DNA of 64,000 nt from Planctomycetia bacterium. Lineage in GTDB: Bacteria; Planctomycetota; Planctomycetia; Pirellulales; UBA1268. The notes under the pieces are model-generated. The model ran no database searches. It was not told where the DNA came from and saw only the letters and a list, made by a program, of their open reading frames with translations. The DNA lies in contig JAPLNR010000072.1 of the NCBI GenBank assembly GCA_026401035.1, forward strand, positions 1-64,000. Direction: 5' to 3'. Numbering within the stretch: the first letter of the stretch is position 1; each line of letters begins with the position of its first letter. The translations under genes and the position numbers were made by a program. Of this stretch, positions 17,824-27,395 are shown piece after piece.

Positions 17824-19698
17824 TCACACTCCCGCGAGGGCGCGGAGGTCTTTCTCGAGCGCGTCGAGCCGCTGGGTGAGCGACTGCTTCACGGCCGGGA
17901 GCTGGGCGTTGGTGCAGGGGGGGGCGGCGGCGAACAGATAAAACTTGATCTTTGGCTCGGTGCCGGAGGGCCGCGCCGCGACCGCGTTGCCGAGCGCGGG
18001 AAAGTGGCCGGGCGTGCCGGAGCCGGCGTCGGGCAGGCCCGCGAGGTCGAAGATCACGAGATCCCCTTGGGCGCCCGTGAACGCGACGGGCTCTGTGGTT
18101 GGAGTAAATGTCGTAAGGCCGCCGTAATCACGGACGCGGACGACGTCGAGGCCGCCGAGTTGCGCCGGCGGCTTCGCCCGCAGCGCCGCCATGATGTCCC
18201 GCATCCGGTCCATGCCCGCGGCGCCCGGGAGCGTGATCGCCACCTGCCGCTCGAGGTGGCAGCCGTGCAGGCAGAAAAGCTCGTCGAGTTTTTCGTGGAG
18301 TGTCTTGCCCTGGGTCTTCAGGGCGGCTGCCAGTTCCGAAATCAGCAGGGCGGCCACGCTCGCGTCTTTGTCGCGAACATGCGTGCCGGCGAGGTAGCCG
18401 TGCGACTCCTCGCAGCCAAACGCAAACCGCTCGGGGCCGATCCGGTCGATTGCCTGCCCGATCCACTTGAAGCCCACCTGCAGGTCGTCGACCACGGCCG
18501 CGGCATATCCCGCGGCGATTCGTCGCACCAGGCCGGTGGTGACGAGCGTGGTCACGGCGGTGTCCGTGGGCTTCAGCACACCGCGGGCCTGGCGGCTCGA
18601 AAACACCCAGTCGACGAGGAGCCCGCCGATCTGATTGCCCGTGAAGGTTTTCCATGGGCTGCCCGGCTGAGCCGTGAGCGGCGCCGCGGCGCCGAGCCGG
18701 TCGCAATCGGGATCGCTCGCGAGCACGAGGTCGTCGCCCCGGGCCTTGGCCTCGTCGATCGGCCCGCCGAGCACGGCCGGATTCTCGGGGTTCGCCACGT
18801 GGCCCGGCACGTTGGGGAAGTCGCCGTCGGGTTTTTCCTGCGGTCCGTAGAGGCGGAGTTTCTTGAACCCGGCGCCGTCCAAGACCGGCACGACGGCGCT
18901 AGCGCCCACGCCGTGCAGCGGCGTGTAAAGAATGGAGACATCCCGCGGACCGGGCGTGGCTTGTTTCAGCACCGCGGCAACGAACGCCGGATCGATCTCC
19001 TGTTCGACGAACTGCACGCGGCCTGCTGCCACGCCGGCCTCGAAGGGCTCCCGCCGCACCTGGTCGACCGTCATCACGCGGTCGATGATCCCCTTGTCGT
19101 GCGGCGGCAACACCTGCACGCCGCCGGCCCAGTAGACCTTCACGGCATTGTCGCTCGGCGGATTGTGGCTGGCCGTCACCATGATGCCGCAGGTGCTGCC
19201 CGTGTGCCGCACGGCGTAGGAGAGCTCTGGCGTGCTGCGGAACCCGCGCAGGAAAAAGATCTTGAAGCCCGCCGCCAGCAGCACCTCGGCGCAGAGTTTC
19301 GCGAAGTGCTCGGAGCGGTGCCGCGTGTCGTAGGCGATGGCGCAGGAGGGCGTCGCGGCCGACTCGAGCACACCGGCGGGGAGGCTGCGGATGTAATCGG
19401 CCAGGCCCTGGGCGCTCTCGCCGATCGTGCGGTCGTTGATCGCGTTGGATCCGACCGGGTACATCTTCCCGCGGCGGCCGCCGGTGCCGAACGGAATCAC
19501 GGTCCAGTAGGCGTCGTCGAGTTCCTTCCAGAGACCGCGGTCGATCTGCGCGGCGAGTTCTCCCGCAAAGTCGGCATAGCGGGGCTGTGTGAGCCAGTCG
19601 CGCATCGTGCGGGCGGAGTGGTCGGTGAGCGTGCCGGCGGCGTGGGCCGCGGCGATCGCGTCGAGGCGGCGGGAAAGGTCGGGGGACGGCGTCTGCAT
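17824..19698 (-). CDS. Phosphoglucomutase/phosphomannomutase, PgcA-like
   Basis: This 624-residue phosphohexomutase interconverts hexose-1- and hexose-6-phosphates. The phosphoserine loop VTASHNPP (Ser at 177), the metal loop ASDPDCDR, the sugar-binding loop CEESHGYL and the phosphate-binding loop RPSGTEPKIKFY are all intact. Its length and the N-terminal extension match the large bacterial/eukaryotic PGM2-like (PgcA) group, so glucose-1-phosphate is the most likely substrate. That would link GlgP to glycolysis. It is divergent from a second mutase gene, with 57 bp between them. Confidence 0.9.
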   Translation of the reverse strand: MQTPSPDLSRRLDAIAAAHAAGTLTDHSARTMRDWLTQPRYADFAGELAAQIDRGLWKELDDAYWTVIPFGTGGRRGKMYPVGSNAINDRTIGESAQGLADYIRSLPAGVLESAATPSCAIAYDTRHRSEHFAKLCAEVLLAAGFKIFFLRGFRSTPELSYAVRHTGSTCGIMVTASHNPPSDNAVKVYWAGGVQVLPPHDKGIIDRVMTVDQVRREPFEAGVAAGRVQFVEQEIDPAFVAAVLKQATPGPRDVSILYTPLHGVGASAVVPVLDGAGFKKLRLYGPQEKPDGDFPNVPGHVANPENPAVLGGPIDEAKARGDDLVLASDPDCDRLGAAAPLTAQPGSPWKTFTGNQIGGLLVDWVFSSRQARGVLKPTDTAVTTLVTTGLVRRIAAGYAAAVVDDLQVGFKWIGQAIDRIGPERFAFGCEESHGYLAGTHVRDKDASVAALLISELAAALKTQGKTLHEKLDELFCLHGCHLERQVAITLPGAAGMDRMRDIMAALRAKPPAQLGGLDVVRVRDYGGLTTFTPTTEPVAFTGAQGDLVIFDLAGLPDAGSGTPGHFPALGNAVAARPSGTEPKIKFYLFAAAPPCTNAQLPAVKQSLTQRLDALEKDLRALAGV

Positions 19699-19740
19699 CG
19701 AAAAGGGCTCCGTGAGATGGGCGAATCCGCGGTGGAGTTT

Positions 19741-19746
19741 TATACT
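19741..19746 (+). promoter_or_regulatory. Candidate -10 box (TATACT) next to a start codon
   Basis: TATACT ends 9 nt before the ATG at 19756 and would give a leader of about two or three bases. No -35 match is apparent. It sits in the 57-bp divergent region between the two mutase genes. Confidence 0.35.
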
Positions 19747-19755
19747 CTCCCCCCT

Positions 19756-21123
19756 ATGGCGGACACATTGATCGTGAGCGTGTCGGGATTACGCGGTGTC
19801 GTGGGCACGAGCCTCACACCCGACGTGGCGGTGCGGTATGCCGCGGCGTTTGCCGACACGCTGCCCCCCGGCCCGATCGTGATCGGCCGCGACGGCCGCA
19901 CGAGCGGCCCCATGCTGGCGGCCGCGATCTCCAACTATCTGACCGGGATCGGCCGCGACGTGATCGACTGCGGCGTGGCGGCCACGCCCACCGTCGGGAT
20001 CGTGGTTCGCGACGAAATCGCGGCCGGCGGCATCCAGATCTCGGCCAGCCACAATCCCGCGGCCTACAACGGCATGAAACTCTTCTCCCGCGCGGGCCGC
20101 GTGCTCTCGGCAGCCGCCGGCAAGAAGGTGCTCGAACGATTTCAGGCCATCGCCCCGAGCGACGAAACGCGGCCGCTGGCCGAGACCGTCGGGGATGTCC
20201 GGGAAGTGGACGGCACGGCCGCGCACGTGCGTCTCGTCGCGGCGACCGTGGATGTCGCGGCGATCCGCCGCCACCGGCCGCGGGTCTGGCTCGACAGCGG
20301 GCATGGCGCGGGGAGCCGCGTGGCCGTGCCGCTCCTCGAGCATCTCGGGTGTGAGATGGTGATCGAAGGGGGCGAGCCCGACGGGCTGTTCGAGCATCTG
20401 CCGGAGCCGACGGCCGAAAACCTCGCCGGCATGCTGCCGCGAATTGCCGCCGCGAAGGCCGATGTCGGCTTCTTCCAGGATCCCGACGCCGACCGGCTCG
20501 CGATCGCCACGGCCGACGGCCGCTACATCGGTGAGGAGGCGACGGTCGCGCTGGCGGTCGAAGGCGTGCGCGCCAAGCGGCCGGGGCCGATCGTCGTGAA
20601 CTGCTCGACGAGCGGCATGGCCGCCGCGATCGCGGCCCGTCATGGCGTGGCCTGCCATATCTCGGCGGTGGGCGAGGCGAATGTCGTCGAAAAGATGAAC
20701 GATACGGCCGCCGTGCTCGGCGGCGAGGGGAATGGCGGCGTGATCGATCCGCGGGTGGTGCTCGTCCGCGACAGCTTCGTGGCGATGGCGCTGGTGCTCG
20801 AGCGGATGTGTGCCGGCGAAGCGCTCACGAGCATCGATGCCCTGGCCCGCGCGCTGCCGCAATTCGTGATGAAGAAGACGAAGGTCGATCTCTCTCCGGA
20901 GATCCGCGGTCCGGCGCTTGCCGAGGCCCTCGTGCGGATCGAAAAAGCTTTTCCGGAGGCGAAGCCCGACCGGCTCGACGGCCTGCGGCTCGACTGGCCC
21001 GGCGGCTGGCTGCTCGTGCGGAGCAGCAACACCGAACCGATCGTGCGGCTCGTCGCCGAAGACCGCGACGCGGCGAAGGTCGACGAAGCCCTGGCCCGCG
21101 CGGCGTCGGCACTGCTTCAGTAG
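19756..21123 (+). CDS. Phosphohexomutase, GlmM/ManB-like
   Basis: This is a 455-residue alpha-D-phosphohexomutase. The active-site loop ISASHNPAAYNG (phosphoserine at 98), the metal loop QDPDADR, the sugar loop GGEGNGGVI and the phosphate loop RSSNTEPIVRLVAE are present. The GEGNGGV and RSSNTEP forms are those of phosphomannomutase/phosphoglucosamine mutase-like archaeal-type enzymes, so glucosamine-6-phosphate and mannose-6-phosphate are both possible. The ORF track start (17797) is antisense to the neighbour; the ATG at 19756 begins the family N-terminus (LIVSVSGLRGVVGTSLTP). Its TAG stop abuts an exact palindromic repeat. Confidence 0.87.
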   Translation: MADTLIVSVSGLRGVVGTSLTPDVAVRYAAAFADTLPPGPIVIGRDGRTSGPMLAAAISNYLTGIGRDVIDCGVAATPTVGIVVRDEIAAGGIQISASHNPAAYNGMKLFSRAGRVLSAAAGKKVLERFQAIAPSDETRPLAETVGDVREVDGTAAHVRLVAATVDVAAIRRHRPRVWLDSGHGAGSRVAVPLLEHLGCEMVIEGGEPDGLFEHLPEPTAENLAGMLPRIAAAKADVGFFQDPDADRLAIATADGRYIGEEATVALAVEGVRAKRPGPIVVNCSTSGMAAAIAARHGVACHISAVGEANVVEKMNDTAAVLGGEGNGGVIDPRVVLVRDSFVAMALVLERMCAGEALTSIDALARALPQFVMKKTKVDLSPEIRGPALAEALVRIEKAFPEAKPDRLDGLRLDWPGGWLLVRSSNTEPIVRLVAEDRDAAKVDEALARAASALLQ

Positions 21124-21195
21124 GACAGGCTTCAGCCTGTCGAATACATCGAAAGGCTTCAGCCTGTCGATGTGGGTGACAGGCTGAAGCCTGTC
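21124..21195. repeat. Cluster of three palindromic repeats between convergent genes
   Basis: There are exact palindromes at 21124-21141 and, in reverse orientation, at 21178-21195. A degenerate copy (AAAGGCTTCAGCCTGTC) lies between them near 21152. The block fills the whole 72-bp gap. Its left edge carries the TAG of the mutase gene and its right edge the CTA (TAG) of the YidR-like gene, so two convergent genes both end inside the repeat family. Confidence 0.85.
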
Positions 21196-22542
21196 CTACT
21201 TTTCGACTTTGGGCAGGACTGCGGGATCGGCCGACACGATGAAAATCTGGTTGTGCGGTGCGGCCGCCGGCAGCCGCCGCATGAACGCGATCCGGCGGCC
21301 GTCGGGAGAGAAGACGACCGCCTCCGGCAGCGGGTCCGCGCCGTCCGCGCGGCGGTCCGTGAGGCGATGCGACCTTCCCGTCTGCACGTCGACCGTCATC
21401 ACGCTGCCGTCGGCGGCGTAGGCGATGCAACTGCCGTCGGGGCTCCATGTGAAGGCGCTGGCGACGTTCCACGGATCGCGGGTCACCTGCTGGGCCGCGC
21501 CGCCCCAGGGGTTCACGGTGAAGAGTTGCACGACGCCGTCGTCGTCGCGCATGAGAAACGCGATCCGGGCGCCGTCGGGACTCGACCGCAGCCAGTGCCG
21601 CGGTCCCTGGATGCCCGGATGTTTGCGGCTCGCGGTGAACGTGAGCCGCCGCTGCACCACGCCCCGCGGCGGGCAGGGGCGGCGGGTGGCCGTGCCCGCA
21701 AGCGGTCCGGTGCTGGGTTCCGTGAACGCCGTCGGATCGTCGGGCAGGTCAACGATGAAGACCTCGCTGATGGTCTCGCCATGGGCCGTCCTGACGAGCC
21801 CCTGACAGGCAAGGGCATACCGCTGCCGCGAGCCGTCCGGGCGGCGATAGCCCGCGGTGCCGATCCACGCTTCCTCGAACGCCTTCGAGATCTCCTCACT
21901 GCCAGGCCGCGGCGCGTCGTGGAGCGTCGTGACGAGCACCGTGAACGCCGCGCCGTCGTGGTTCCGCGGATGAGTCGCGGGCACCCGCACGGGCTTGCCG
22001 CACACGCTGACCCCCACTCCGCGCAGGTTGGCCTGCGGACAGTCGCTGCCGGCCGCGGCGGCCGCCACTGCCGCGCCGAGCACCGCGTCTTCGTACGTAA
22101 AGCTCACGAGGCGGCCGTCGCCGCTGAAGGTGTGCACGTGGCTGCCACCCCGCAACGCGCCGGGCGTGAACGGTGCCAGGAGGTCGCGGGCGTCGAGATT
22201 TTCTGCGACACCCGGCCGGGAGCACTGCACGACAACGCCCTGCCGGTGGGCCGGGCCGTACTGCCAGTCGGGCGTGGGGTTCTCGGGCCCGAGAATGAAC
22301 ACGCTGCGGTCATCGACTGGGCTCGCCGTCACCACGCCACAGCACGCGCCGTTCCGGGCTGCATAGAGCACCTCGACACGGCCAGTCGTCGCTTCGACCC
22401 GCTCGATCCGCACACCGTCGAAGACCGAGCCGTCAGCACCGGACCGCGTGTCGTAGACGATCCACCGCGAGTCGGCCGACCACGCAAATGCGTTGGTCAG
22501 CATGTGGCCGTGCGGTGCGGTCGTGAGTTGTTGCTCGCCCAT
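21196..22542 (-). CDS. DUF3748 (YidR-like) beta-propeller protein
   Basis: This 448-residue protein resembles E. coli YidR, a DUF3748 protein with TolB-like propeller repeats. Matching stretches include HMLTNAFAWSADSRWIVYDTR, GPENPTPDWQYGPAHRQGVVV and APFTPGALRGGSHVHTFSGDGRLVSFTYED. Later blades read SPDGARIAFLMRDDDG and SPDGSCIAYAADG. The function of YidR is not established; the propeller suggests ligand binding. I moved the start from the ORF track's GTG (22653) to the ATG at 22542, because the extra 37 residues have no counterpart and YidR begins just before the HxLTN motif. No signal peptide is obvious. Confidence 0.78.
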   Translation of the reverse strand: MGEQQLTTAPHGHMLTNAFAWSADSRWIVYDTRSGADGSVFDGVRIERVEATTGRVEVLYAARNGACCGVVTASPVDDRSVFILGPENPTPDWQYGPAHRQGVVVQCSRPGVAENLDARDLLAPFTPGALRGGSHVHTFSGDGRLVSFTYEDAVLGAAVAAAAAGSDCPQANLRGVGVSVCGKPVRVPATHPRNHDGAAFTVLVTTLHDAPRPGSEEISKAFEEAWIGTAGYRRPDGSRQRYALACQGLVRTAHGETISEVFIVDLPDDPTAFTEPSTGPLAGTATRRPCPPRGVVQRRLTFTASRKHPGIQGPRHWLRSSPDGARIAFLMRDDDGVVQLFTVNPWGGAAQQVTRDPWNVASAFTWSPDGSCIAYAADGSVMTVDVQTGRSHRLTDRRADGADPLPEAVVFSPDGRRIAFMRRLPAAAPHNQIFIVSADPAVLPKVEK

Positions 22543-22750
22543 CCGTGGATCATCAGTTGCCCGTGAGGCCGTGAGCCCAAGCCGGTTCCGCAAGGCCAGG
22601 CTCTCCGGATCAACCACCGAACGCTGCGACAAGAGTGTAGGGAAGTTCTTCACGCTGTGGAACGCGGGCGGCCGGTCTCAAACGCCAGAACGTATGTCGG
22701 GGGCTGGCGAACACATGGCTGCAGGCACGGAAGCAGGTTATAGATGGTGT

Positions 22751-25700
22751 ATGGCAGCGTCTTTCGCAATCCATGATTGGACTGCCCCGGCCTGGGCGAC
22801 CAGGCACGGCCGTGTCGTCGTGCTCTGCCTGGCCGGCCTGCTGTTGGCGGCGTTCCCCTGCCAGGCCGATCCCGCGGCCGACGACACGTTTTCCCCAGAG
22901 CAGATCGCGTTTTTCGAGGCGAAGATTCGCCCGATCTTCGTCGAGCATTGCTGGAAATGCCACACCGACGACGAGCAGGGAAACCTGCGGCTCGACTCGC
23001 GTGACGCGGCCCTTGTCGGAGGCGACTCCGGGCCGGCGCTGGTGCCCGGTGATGCCGCGGCCAGCTTACTGGTCAAGGCAGTTGGCTATGCCGACCCGGC
23101 CTACCAGATGCCCCCCTCGGGCAAACTGCCCGCTGCCGCCGTGGCGGCGATCGAAGAGTGGGTTGCGCTCGGTGCGCCGTATCCGGGGGCAACGAAGTCG
23201 GCCGGCGCCGGCGCGGTGCGGCGGGGTGAATTCACGGTCAGCGACGACGACCGCGAGCACTGGTCGTATCGTCCGGTCGAGCGACCGTCGGTGCCGGCCA
23301 CCGCGGGCACGGCGGGCACGGCGGCCATTGATGCGTTTCTCGACCAGAAGCTGACCGCCCGGAAACTCGCGGCGAATCCCGAGGCCACGCCACGGGAACT
23401 CGTCCGTCGGGCCTGGTTCGATCTCGTGGGTCTACCGCCGCCGATCGAGGAAGTAACGGCCTTCGAGAGGGATCCCTCCGCTGCCGCCTGGCAGGCGCTC
23501 GTGGAACGGCTGCTCGCGATGCCCGCCTACGGCGAGCGCTGGGGACGGCACTGGCTCGACGTCGTGCGGTTTGCCCAGACCAATGGTTACGAGCGCGACC
23601 ACGAGAAGCCCTTTGCCTGGCGCTACCGCGACTGGGTGATCGACGCCTTCAACGCCGACCTGCCGTACGACCAGTTCGTGCGGCAGCAGATTGCGGGCGA
23701 TCTCCTGGAGCCGCGGAACGACTCGGCCCGGATTGCCTCCGGCTTCTGGCACCTGGGGACGTGGGACGACGAACCCGACGACGGCCGGCTCGCCCGATAC
23801 GACGAACTCGACGACATGCTCGCGACCGTTGGCCAGGGCTTCCTCGGGAGCACGATCAACTGCGCGCGGTGTCACGACCACAAGTTCGACCCAGTCGGGC
23901 AGGCCGATTACTACAAGATGCTCGGCATGATCCAGTCGGTCCGCCGGTACAGCCCCCGGTATGGCGTCGAAAAGAAGAAGAAGGGAAAGAACAAGGAAAA
24001 GGCGGAGGCTGACGTTCAGGCGGAGGCCGCCAAGCCGTCGGAAAAGCAGCCTGAGAAAGAGGAGGAGCAAGAGGAAATCGTCGAGATCGACGCTGCCGCC
24101 TTCGTGAAACTCTCGCAGCCAGGCGAGTGGGCGCTCGCCGCGGTCGATGACAAGCGGGCTCCAGCGCAGGCGCACGTCCTCATCCGCGGCAATCCCGCGA
24201 CACCGGGGGCCGCAGTCGATCCCGGTATTCCCGCCGTCTTCACCGGCCGCGTGCCCGATGCGCAACTGGCGGGATTCACCGGCCGACGAGCGCTTGCGGA
24301 GTGGATTGCCAGCCCGGCCAATCCCTTGACGGCCCGCGTGATGGCGAATCGCATCTGGCTTCACCATTTTGGCCGTGGCCTCGTGCCCACCCCCAACGAT
24401 TTCGGCTTTGCGGGCGTGCCTCCCCTGCACGAGGAACTGCTCGACTGGCTCGCGGCCGAATTCATGGAGCACGGCTGGAGCGTCAAGCACCTCCACCGCG
24501 TGATCATGAACTCGCAGGCCTATCGCCGCAGTTCGAACGCCGATCGTGTTGAGTGCCTCGCCACCGACGATGGGAACGACCTCTACTGGCGGCAGAACCG
24601 CCGTCGGCTCGAGGCCGAGGCGATCCGCGATGCCTTTCTCACCACGGCGGGCACGCTGCACCCGCAGGCCGGTGGCCGCGGTTTTTTTTCCACGCTGGGC
24701 CGCGACTGCCTCGCCGGACAGTCGAAGCCGGGCCAGGGCTGGGAAATCTCCGCTCCCAAGCAGCAGTGCCGCCGCAGCGTCTACAGCTTCGTGAAGCGCA
24801 CGCTCCTGCTGCCGGAGATGGAGGGCTTCGACTACACCAATACGACCAGTTCCGTCGGCGAGCGGGCCGTCACCACCGTTTCGCCGCAGGCGCTGCTGTT
24901 GACCAATGGCGTGTTTGCCCGCCTGCAGGCGGAGGCGATGGCGAAGCGGATTGCGGCGGAGCAGCCGCCGGTGGCAGCCGATGCCGCGGCGGCGGACACT
25001 GCCGATGCTCGGTTCGTGGCCCGAGCCTACGAGCTGGCCCTCGCCCGGAAGCCGACTCCCGCCGAGAGCGAGATCGCCGTGGCCTACCTGGCCCGGCAGC
25101 GGTCGGCGTGGGCGTCGACGACCGACGCCATTTCACTGATGCCGCTCGTGCCCTCGGCCCTCGTGGATGGGTATCAGGAGAAGTTGCGGTCCGAGGAGAT
25201 CCTCACCGTCTCTCCGGCCGGCTGGCTGGTTGGTGGCGGTCTCTGGGCCGGCGGGTATGAGGCGATCAAGAACATCGACACCGACACGGGCCCGTTCGCG
25301 TTCTGGTTTGAGAGGAGCAAGGACGATCAGCCCGGAGCGTCAGCCGGCTTCGTCGCCGGCACGATGTTCGCCGACGGCGTCGTGGAGACGGAGCTCTTCA
25401 TTCGCGGTGCGACCGAACTGGCAACCGTGGTGGTGCGCGGCCTGCCCGATGACGATCAGGCCGGGAAGCGGTTCACGGGCTACGAACTCGCTTTCGCGCC
25501 CGCGGTCAAATCGATCCAGTTGCGGAAGGTGACCGCCAAGGGCGCTGCGACACTCGCGGCCATCAAGCGGGAAATCGAGCCCGATCACTGGGTGCATGTG
25601 CGGATCGAAATCCGTGGCGGGCGGGTTTCGGCCACGCTCGACCACGAGCCGGAGCCGCTCCTCGCGGCGGACGATCCGGAGCCGCTCGCTCTCCCAGGCC

Positions 25701-25885
25701 ACGTCGGCCTGCGGACCTGGGGCGCGGGCCTCCTGGCGCGAAACATGTTCGTCACACCGGCCGGCGGCGAACCGGTGCGCATCGATCCCTCCACGCCGCC
25801 GGATTCCGCCGAAGCGACGGCCCGCGCCCGCCGCGATCTCTGCCTCGTCGTCCTCAACCTCAACGAGTTTCTCTATGTGGACTAA
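22751..25885 (+). CDS. PSCyt1-DUF1549-DUF1553 fusion with inserted LamG-like domain
   Basis: This is a 1044-residue exported protein. It has a signal peptide (~17-40), PSCyt1 with CWKCH at 67-71, DUF1549 (AIDAFLDQKLTARKLAANPEAT onward), a very charged Lys/Glu stretch at ~405-440 and DUF1553 (RRALAEWIASPANPLTARVMANRIWLHHFGRG). Between about 807 and 1007 lies an inserted beta-sandwich-like region (GPFAFWFERSKDD...GHVGLRTWGAGLLARNMFV). It resembles LamG/DUF1080-type concanavalin folds and separates the DUF1553 body from its usual end, LCLVVLNLNEFLYVD. It is the first gene of an overlapping three-gene operon. Upstream in-frame ATGs exist (22694, 22715); I chose 22751 for the signal peptide. Confidence 0.82.
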   Translation: MAASFAIHDWTAPAWATRHGRVVVLCLAGLLLAAFPCQADPAADDTFSPEQIAFFEAKIRPIFVEHCWKCHTDDEQGNLRLDSRDAALVGGDSGPALVPGDAAASLLVKAVGYADPAYQMPPSGKLPAAAVAAIEEWVALGAPYPGATKSAGAGAVRRGEFTVSDDDREHWSYRPVERPSVPATAGTAGTAAIDAFLDQKLTARKLAANPEATPRELVRRAWFDLVGLPPPIEEVTAFERDPSAAAWQALVERLLAMPAYGERWGRHWLDVVRFAQTNGYERDHEKPFAWRYRDWVIDAFNADLPYDQFVRQQIAGDLLEPRNDSARIASGFWHLGTWDDEPDDGRLARYDELDDMLATVGQGFLGSTINCARCHDHKFDPVGQADYYKMLGMIQSVRRYSPRYGVEKKKKGKNKEKAEADVQAEAAKPSEKQPEKEEEQEEIVEIDAAAFVKLSQPGEWALAAVDDKRAPAQAHVLIRGNPATPGAAVDPGIPAVFTGRVPDAQLAGFTGRRALAEWIASPANPLTARVMANRIWLHHFGRGLVPTPNDFGFAGVPPLHEELLDWLAAEFMEHGWSVKHLHRVIMNSQAYRRSSNADRVECLATDDGNDLYWRQNRRRLEAEAIRDAFLTTAGTLHPQAGGRGFFSTLGRDCLAGQSKPGQGWEISAPKQQCRRSVYSFVKRTLLLPEMEGFDYTNTTSSVGERAVTTVSPQALLLTNGVFARLQAEAMAKRIAAEQPPVAADAAAADTADARFVARAYELALARKPTPAESEIAVAYLARQRSAWASTTDAISLMPLVPSALVDGYQEKLRSEEILTVSPAGWLVGGGLWAGGYEAIKNIDTDTGPFAFWFERSKDDQPGASAGFVAGTMFADGVVETELFIRGATELATVVVRGLPDDDQAGKRFTGYELAFAPAVKSIQLRKVTAKGAATLAAIKREIEPDHWVHVRIEIRGGRVSATLDHEPEPLLAADDPEPLALPGHVGLRTWGAGLLARNMFVTPAGGEPVRIDPSTPPDSAEATARARRDLCLVVLNLNEFLYVD

Positions 25886-27395
25886 TTTTGGGGCGAGCGG
25901 TTCTGGGTCGAGTCGCTCCGGATCGAGCCGGTCGCAGTTCTGCGGCCGCACCCGTCGCGAATTCATCTGGGAAACCGGTGCCGGCTTCACCGGTCTCGCG
26001 TTGTCGAGTCTGCTGGCCCGCGACGGGTTTTTTCCGGCGGCCCACGCCGCCGCCAGCGGGCAGCCGCCACTCGCCAGCCCGCTGGCCATGAAGCCGCCGC
26101 ACCATCCCACAAAGGCCAAGGCGTGCATTTTTCTCTACATGTACGGCGGCCCGTCGCAGATGGACCTCTTCGACTACAAGCCGGAACTACAGAAGCGCGA
26201 CGGCGAGGAACTGAGCATCGAGATCCGCCGTCGCAGCATCCAGAAACAGAAAATCCTCGGCTCGAAGCGGAAGTTCAAGCAGCATGGCGAATCGGGCCTC
26301 TGGTGTTCCGACGCGTTTCCGCACATTGCCAAACACATGGACGAGATGGCGGTGATCAAGAGCCTCTATGCCGACTCGTTCGCCCACGGCTCCGCCAATC
26401 TGCAGATGAACACGGGCCGGATCCTCCAGGGCTATCCGTCGCTCGGCAGCTGGCTGGGCTATGGCCTGGGCAGTCAAAACGAAAACCTCCCCGCCTTCGT
26501 CGTGATGCTCGACCCGCGGGGCGGCCCGATCCCGGGCGCCGCCAATTGGGCGAGCGGCTTCATGCCCGCGGCCTATCAGGGCACCGTGTTTCGTTCGACT
26601 GGCGAGCCGATCCTGGCGCTCGATGCACCGAGCGGCGTGAGCCGCGTGATGCAGCGGGACACCGTCGATACGCTTGCCGCGCTCAACCGCGTGCACGCCG
26701 CCGACCGGCCGGGCATGTCTGAGCTCGACGCCCGGATCGCGAGCTACGAACTGGCCTTTCAATTGCAGTCGAGCGCGCCGGAACTGCTCGACCTTTCGGA
26801 CGAGGACGATCGCACGCTCGAATCCTACGGGCTCTACGACAAGAAGGGCGACCAGCCGCTCACGATCGGCCCCGCCACGTTCGGCCGGCAGTGCCTCGTG
26901 GCCCGGCGGCTGGTCGAGCGGGGCGTGAGGTTCGTGCAGATCTACTCCGGTGGTGGCCATCAGCAGCAAAACTGGGATGCCCATCAAGGCATTGAGTCGA
27001 ATCTCGCCATCCATTGCCCGGAGGTCGACAAGCCGATCGGCGCGCTCCTCAGCGATCTCAAGGCCCGCGGACTGCTCGACAGCACGCTCATCGTCTGGGG
27101 AGGCGAGTTTGGCCGGCAGCCGGTGAGCCAGGGCGGCAGCGGCCGCGACCACAATCCGAAGGGGTTCACCTATTGGCTCGCCGGCGGTGGCGTCAAGAAA
27201 GGGATCAGTTACGGAGAGACCGACGATCTCGGCCACGAGGCCGTCGTCGACCGCCACCACGTCCGCGATCTGCATGCCACGATCCTGCATCTCATGGGGC
27301 TCGAGCACGAGAAGCTCTCCTTTTTCTTCAATGGCCTCGACCAGAAACTCACCGGCGTCCAGCCGGCGCACCCAATCACCGGAGTCATCGCATGA
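25875..27395 (+). CDS. DUF1501 protein (second locus)
   Basis: This 506-residue DUF1501 protein is the partner of the preceding fusion. Its start lies inside the end of that gene (11-bp overlap). The N-terminus has Ser/Arg-rich residues and then RTRREFIWETGAGFTGLALSSLLA, a twin-arginine signal. Typical motifs are KACIFLYMYGGPSQMDLFDYKPEL, the SGGGHQQQNWDAH region and WGGEFGRQPVSQGGSGRDHNPKGFTYWLAGGGVKKG. The HNPKGF form marks the large DUF1501 subgroup that accompanies three-domain PSCyt1 proteins. The ORF track's earlier start is antisense or out of frame. It overlaps the next gene by four bases (ATGA). Confidence 0.9.
   Translation: MWTNFGASGSGSSRSGSSRSQFCGRTRREFIWETGAGFTGLALSSLLARDGFFPAAHAAASGQPPLASPLAMKPPHHPTKAKACIFLYMYGGPSQMDLFDYKPELQKRDGEELSIEIRRRSIQKQKILGSKRKFKQHGESGLWCSDAFPHIAKHMDEMAVIKSLYADSFAHGSANLQMNTGRILQGYPSLGSWLGYGLGSQNENLPAFVVMLDPRGGPIPGAANWASGFMPAAYQGTVFRSTGEPILALDAPSGVSRVMQRDTVDTLAALNRVHAADRPGMSELDARIASYELAFQLQSSAPELLDLSDEDDRTLESYGLYDKKGDQPLTIGPATFGRQCLVARRLVERGVRFVQIYSGGGHQQQNWDAHQGIESNLAIHCPEVDKPIGALLSDLKARGLLDSTLIVWGGEFGRQPVSQGGSGRDHNPKGFTYWLAGGGVKKGISYGETDDLGHEAVVDRHHVRDLHATILHLMGLEHEKLSFFFNGLDQKLTGVQPAHPITGVIA

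Noticed and set aside
17797-19755. 650-residue N-terminal extension of the GlmM-like gene
   Set aside because: This part is antisense to the phosphoglucomutase gene. The family N-terminus begins exactly at the ATG 19756.
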